The notes beneath the pieces were generated by a model. It was not told the DNA's origin and ran no database searches. It worked only from the letters and a program-made list of their open reading frames with translations. Positions 7,761 through 12,022 of a DNA stretch of 12,022 nt are shown here, one piece after another (position 1 is the first letter of the stretch; each line of letters starts with the position of its first letter). This stretch comes from Gammaproteobacteria bacterium (GTDB lineage: Bacteria; Pseudomonadota; Gammaproteobacteria; Xanthomonadales; Xanthomonadaceae), in contig JAAZHF010000165.1 of the NCBI GenBank assembly GCA_012510865.1, positions 1 to 12,022 of the forward strand. Direction: 5' to 3'. The position numbers and the translations under genes were made by a program.

Positions 7761-8575
7761 GCCCCGCCGGTCCCGGGCCGTCGCCCGCGCGCCGGGCATG
7801 GCTGGAGGCCGACTGGCCGGCGCCGCCGGGCGTGCGCGCGATGGTGACCCTGCGCCACGGCGCGGGCGCCTCGATGGTTCCCTTCGACCGCTTCAACCTG
7901 GGCAACGCGCGCGGCCCGGACGGCGACGATCCGGTGATCGTGGCCGCGAACCGCGCCGACCTGGTCGATCGCGCCGGACTGCCCTCGGCGCCGCACTGGC
8001 TGCGCCAGGTGCACGGGACCGGTGTCCTTCGCGTCGACGGGGCCCTGCCTCCCGGCAATGCCACCACCGAGCGCGGGCGCATGGCCGCCGAGCCGGAAGC
8101 GGATGCCGCGGCAACCGACGTGCCGGGGGCGGTGCTGGCGGTGCTCACCGCCGACTGCCTGCCGGTGGTGTTCGCCGCCCGCGACGGCGGCGAAGTGGCG
8201 GTTGCGCACGCGGGCTGGCGCGGCCTGGCGGCGGGGGTGTTGGAGCGGACGGTCGCGGCCCTGCGCACGCCACCCGACGGGCTGCTGGCCTGGCTGGGGC
8301 CGGCCGCCGGACCCGGCGCCTACGAGGTCGGAGCCGAGGTGCGCGAGGCCTTCGTCGGCGCCGATGCCGGAGCCGCCGCCGACTTCGCCCCGACCCGACC
8401 CGGCCACTGGCGAGTCGACCTGTACGCCCTGGCCCGCCGCCGGCTGCAGGCCGCCGGACTGGGCGCGGCCGACGTCCACGGCGGCGGCCTGTGCACGATC
8501 AGCGACCGGCGCTTCTATTCGCACCGGCGCGACACGCGGACGGGGCGAATGGCGACTCTCGCCTGGATGGCCTGA
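7757..8575 (+). CDS. pgeF: Peptidoglycan editing factor PgeF (YfiH, multicopper-oxidase-like purine nucleosidase fold)
   Basis: Member of the YfiH/LACC1/CNF1 fold family. E. coli PgeF helps keep wrong amino acids out of peptidoglycan, and family members show purine nucleoside phosphorylase or deaminase activity in vitro. The protein has 272 residues. The three metal-binding residues are visible: H86 in RQVHGTG, C134 in TADCLPVVF and H151 in AHAGWRGLA. The Cys-to-His spacing of 17 equals that of E. coli YfiH (C107, H124). The C-terminal [18 protein letters not shown] segment is also characteristic. GTG 7757 is chosen as start: it overlaps the rluD stop by GTGA and is the nearest start leaving a complete N-terminus; coupling to rluD would explain the weak ribosome binding site. 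In many gammaproteobacteria clpB comes next; here a REP cluster and gloA follow. Confidence 0.93.
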   Translation: MSPAGPGPSPARRAWLEADWPAPPGVRAMVTLRHGAGASMVPFDRFNLGNARGPDGDDPVIVAANRADLVDRAGLPSAPHWLRQVHGTGVLRVDGALPPGNATTERGRMAAEPEADAAATDVPGAVLAVLTADCLPVVFAARDGGEVAVAHAGWRGLAAGVLERTVAALRTPPDGLLAWLGPAAGPGAYEVGAEVREAFVGADAGAAADFAPTRPGHWRVDLYALARRRLQAAGLGAADVHGGGLCTISDRRFYSHRRDTRTGRMATLAWMA

Positions 8576-8589
8576 GCCGCGACTCTTCC

Positions 8590-8686
8590 TGTAGGAGCGG
8601 CTACAGCCGCGATAGGATTTCCCGCAACGTCGGGAAAGCACCTCCGCGGCGGCGGAGCGCGCGATCGCCGCTATGGCGGCTCCCAC
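8590..8686. repeat. Composite REP element with four hairpins between pgeF and gloA
   Basis: Reading left to right there are four structures. First, a REP in plus orientation (8590-8613; head TGTAGGA, stem GCGGC/GCCGC, loop TACA). Second, a hairpin TTTCCCG/CGGGAAA (8618-8624 with 8631-8637). Third, a hairpin CTCCGC/GCGGAG (8642-8647 with 8652-8657, loop GGCG). Fourth, a REP in minus orientation (8665-8686; stem GCCGC/GCGGC, loop CATA) whose head is GTGGGA instead of GTAGGA. It starts 14 bases after the pgeF stop and may act as that operon's 3' structure. The remaining bases of the 170-base spacer hold only the gloA leader. Confidence 0.82.
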
Positions 8687-8707
8687 TGGGAGAGTCGCGT
8701 TGTCGGG

Positions 8708-8713
8708 GATAAT
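8708..8713 (+). promoter_or_regulatory. Probable -10 element of gloA
   Basis: GATAAT at 8708-8713, in the context GGGGATAATGGGG, lies 32 bases before the gloA start. It resembles the elements before sucC (TATAATGG) and rluD (GATAATAG). The -35 position (about 8685-8690, ACTGGG) is not a match. If the hexamer is used, transcription would start near 8720, leaving a leader of about 25 bases. Confidence 0.45.
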
Positions 8714-8745
8714 GGGGTTCCTTTCCCCCACAAAGGATGCCGAAC

Positions 8746-9273
8746 ATGGCCGATACCGCCGCCACCCTCGCCAGCGTTCCCGGCGTTTCCGCGCGCGACG
8801 CCGCGACGCAGGGCTTCGTCTTCAACCACACCATGCTGCGGGTCAAGGATCCGCGGGCTTCGCTGGACTTCTATACCCGCGTGCTCGGCTTCAGCCTGGT
8901 GCGGAAGAACGATTTCCCCGAGGCCGGCTTCTCGCTCTATTTCCTGGCGATCGTCGATCCCGCCGACGTTCCCGCCGACGAGGCCGCGCGCAAGGCCTGG
9001 GTGGCCGGCCTGCAGGGCGTGCTCGAGCTGACCCACAACCACGGCACCGAGTCGCAGGACGGCCCCGTCTACCACGACGGCAACAGCGAGCCGCGCGGCT
9101 TCGGCCACATCTGCGTGAGCGTGCCCGACGTGCGCGCGGCCTGCGCGCGCTTCGAGTTGCTGGGCGTGCCCTTCCAGAAGCGCCTGACCGACGGCCGCAT
9201 GAAGGACATCGCCTTCATCAAGGATCCCGACGGCTACTGGGTGGAGATCATCCAGCCGGGGCCGCTGGACTGA
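8746..9273 (+). CDS. gloA: Glyoxalase I (lactoylglutathione lyase), long type
   Basis: Converts the hemithioacetal of methylglyoxal and glutathione to S-lactoylglutathione, the first step of methylglyoxal detoxification. The protein has 175 residues, longer than E. coli GloA (135) and similar to the human/Pseudomonas GloA3 type. The metal ligands are H28 (FNHTMLRV), E94 (VLELTHN), H121 (GFGHICV) and E167 (WVEII). Their spacings of 66, 27 and 46 residues equal those of human glyoxalase I (Q33, E99, H126, E172), so this is probably the zinc-active class. KDPRASLDFYTRVLGF and NSEPRGFGH are also strongly family-like. ATG 8746 is preferred because AGGA (8734-8737) lies 8 bases upstream; ATG 8737 would lack a ribosome binding site and adds three residues. 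The gene is transcribed alone and is convergent with otsA, 15 bases apart. Confidence 0.95.
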   Translation: MADTAATLASVPGVSARDAATQGFVFNHTMLRVKDPRASLDFYTRVLGFSLVRKNDFPEAGFSLYFLAIVDPADVPADEAARKAWVAGLQGVLELTHNHGTESQDGPVYHDGNSEPRGFGHICVSVPDVRAACARFELLGVPFQKRLTDGRMKDIAFIKDPDGYWVEIIQPGPLD

Positions 9274-9286
9274 GTCGCGCCCCGGC
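9255..9286. terminator. Possible 3' hairpin between convergent gloA and otsA
   Basis: A perfect 8-bp inverted repeat, GCCGGGGC (9255-9262) and GCCCCGGC (9279-9286), brackets the gloA stop codon with a 16-base loop. It covers most of the 15-base gap to the otsA stop. There is no T tract. In DNA this rich in GC an 8-bp inverted repeat is only weak evidence, so function is uncertain. Confidence 0.25.
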
Positions 9287-9288
9287 GC

Positions 9289-10656
<1,368 letters not shown>

Positions 10657-10657
10657 G

Positions 10658-12022
10658 TCAGGTCGCCGCCGACCACGGTCGCGACAGCCGCATCGCCGTC
10701 ATCACCACGCCGACGTGGGAATAGGTCTGCGGGAAGTTGCCCCAGGCCTCGCCGTCGTCGAAGGCCATGTCCTCGGAGAGCAGGCCGAGGTGGTTGCGGC
10801 GCGAGAGCAGGCTTTCGAACTGCTGCCGGGCCTCTTCGACGCGGCCGATGGCGGCCAGCGCGTCGATGTACCAGAAGCTGCAGATGGTGAAGCTGGTTTC
10901 CGGATGCCCGAAGTCGTCGGGCGCGATGTAGCGGAACAGCGAGGTGCCGCGGCGCAGCTGGGTGCCGATCGCGTCGACGGTGGCGACGAAGCGCGGGTCG
11001 TGGGCGTCGATGAAGCCGAGGTCGGCCAGCAGCAGCAGGCTCGCGTCCAGGCGCCGGCCTTCCGCCGACTCGACGAAGTGGCCGGCGTCGGCGTCCCAGG
11101 CGCGCTCCAGGATCGCCTCGCGCATGGCGTCGGCGCGGGCGCGCCAGTGCGCGGCGCGCGGCGCCAGCCCCAGGTGCGCGGCGATGCGCGCCAGCCGGTC
11201 GCAGGCGGCCCAGCACATCACGCTGGAATAGGTGTGCACCTCGGCGCGGCCGCGGAATTCCCAGATCCCGGCGTCGGGCTGGTCGTACAGCGCCCAGGCG
11301 CGGTCGCCCAGCGGCTCCAGGCGCTGGAAGGCGCGGGCGTCGCCGGGCCGGACCAGGCGCTGGTCGAAGAACAGTTGGGTCGCCGCCAGCACCACGCTGC
11401 CGTACACGTCGTGCTGCTTCTGCACCCAGGCCAGGTTGCCGCGGCGCACCGGGCCCATGCCGCGGTAGCCGGCCAGCGCCGGGACCTCGTGTTCCTCCAG
11501 CCTTGCCTCGAAGCCGATGCCGTACAGCGGCTGCAGCCCGTCCTCGCCGGTGGCGAGGTTGAGCACGTAGCGCAGGTAGGCCTCCATGGTCTGGGTGGCG
11601 CCCAGGCGGTTGAGCGCGCGCACCACGAAGGCCGAGTCGCGCAGCCAGCAGTAGCGGTAGTCCCAGTTGCGCTGGCTACCCGGCGCCTCCGGGATCGACG
11701 TGGTGATGGCGGCGACGATGGCGCCGGTCTCCTCGTACTGGCACAGCTTGAGGGTGATGGCGCTGCGGATCACCGCGTCCTGCCAGTCCAGCGGGATCGA
11801 CAGGTAGCGCGACCACTCGCGCCAGTACTCGAGGGTGAGGCGTTCGGCGTTGCGGGCGAAGCCCTGGACGGACTCGGTCAGGGTCTCGTCCGGGCCGAGC
11901 ACCAGGTGGCGCTCGCCGTCGAGTTCGAAGGCCAGGGCCTCGCGCACCATCCGCACCGGGATGTCGCTGGTCAGGCGCAGCGTGAAGCCGGGCAGAAGGT
12001 AGCGGATGTGATTGCTGCCCCA
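10658..12022 (-). CDS. Glycoside hydrolase family 15 protein (glucoamylase/trehalase-like), 5' end outside window
   Basis: The reading frame is open to the right edge, so the N-terminus is missing; 454 residues are visible of perhaps about 600 typical for bacterial GH15 proteins. The upstream extension reads WGSNHIRYLLPGFTLRLTS and continues the N-terminal beta-sandwich domain. The (alpha/alpha)6 catalytic barrel shows RNWDYRYCWLRDSAF (near 11640-11670), GIWEFRG with the likely general acid Glu (bases 11258-11260), and GLLSED with the likely general base Glu (10772-10774), followed by WGNFPQTYSH. Family members include glucoamylases, glucodextranases and bacterial alpha,alpha-trehalases, and the substrate cannot be told from the sequence. 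It is directly upstream of otsA with a 1-base gap. In Xanthomonas relatives the order otsB, GH15, otsA is known, so otsB probably lies just beyond the edge (inference). Confidence 0.92.
   Translation of the reverse strand, partial: WGSNHIRYLLPGFTLRLTSDIPVRMVREALAFELDGERHLVLGPDETLTESVQGFARNAERLTLEYWREWSRYLSIPLDWQDAVIRSAITLKLCQYEETGAIVAAITTSIPEAPGSQRNWDYRYCWLRDSAFVVRALNRLGATQTMEAYLRYVLNLATGEDGLQPLYGIGFEARLEEHEVPALAGYRGMGPVRRGNLAWVQKQHDVYGSVVLAATQLFFDQRLVRPGDARAFQRLEPLGDRAWALYDQPDAGIWEFRGRAEVHTYSSVMCWAACDRLARIAAHLGLAPRAAHWRARADAMREAILERAWDADAGHFVESAEGRRLDASLLLLADLGFIDAHDPRFVATVDAIGTQLRRGTSLFRYIAPDDFGHPETSFTICSFWYIDALAAIGRVEEARQQFESLLSRRNHLGLLSEDMAFDDGEAWGNFPQTYSHVGVVMTAMRLSRPWSAAT

Noticed and set aside
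5781..7799. Minus-strand open frame of 672 codons covering bamD and the antisense of rluD
   Set aside because: Only the part from ATG 6635 has a signal peptide and BamD similarity. The upstream part is Arg/Gly/Ala-rich low-complexity sequence opposite rluD, typical of a GC-rich shadow frame.
11380..11430. GH15 segment HDVYGSVV, Ser where many relatives have Glu (YGEV): loss of a catalytic residue
   Set aside because: The general acid of GH15 is better assigned to Glu in GIWEFRG and the base to Glu in GLLSED, both present, so the enzyme is probably not inactive.

Overview
The window is ordinary, very GC-rich chromosomal sequence from a gammaproteobacterium, most likely of the Lysobacteraceae (Xanthomonadaceae: Lysobacter, Luteimonas, Stenotrophomonas and relatives). 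This rests on three things: the order pilS / sucC-sucD / nadE, the divergent pair bamD versus rluD-pgeF, and several intergenic GTAG-type REP elements of the kind described in Stenotrophomonas. The genus cannot be fixed from the sequence. Almost all of the window is coding, and no gene-free stretch exceeds 180 bases. I see no phage, insertion sequence, CRISPR array, defence system, tRNA or rRNA.

Layout: (1) 2-1612, minus strand, pilS, the sensor kinase of type IV pilus transcription. (2) 1687-3839, plus strand, sucC-sucD, the two subunits of succinyl-CoA synthetase, ending in a clear intrinsic terminator at 3875-3902. The two genes are separated by a REP pair, and the sucD reading frame has ACG where the family has ATG. 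(3) 4018-5655, plus strand, nadE, glutamine-dependent NAD+ synthetase. (4) 5670-5779, three REPs between the convergent nadE and bamD. (5) 5781-6635, minus strand, bamD, an outer-membrane assembly lipoprotein. (6) 6723-8575, plus strand, rluD and pgeF with overlapping stop and start codons. (7) 8590-8686, a composite of four hairpins. (8) 8746-9273, plus strand, gloA, glyoxalase I. (9) 9289-12022, minus strand, otsA preceded by a GH15 glycoside hydrolase that runs off the right edge; together they look like part of a trehalose operon.

The genes are mostly unrelated housekeeping functions: TCA cycle, NAD synthesis, outer-membrane biogenesis, ribosomal RNA modification, peptidoglycan editing, methylglyoxal detoxification and trehalose synthesis, plus pilus regulation. 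I found no convincing new multi-gene system. The points most worth a second look are the sucD start (a strong ribosome binding site in front of ACG, directly downstream of a REP pair), the REP family itself (stems that vary in a compensatory way while the GTAGGA head is kept), and the GH15 enzyme tightly coupled to trehalose-6-phosphate synthase.
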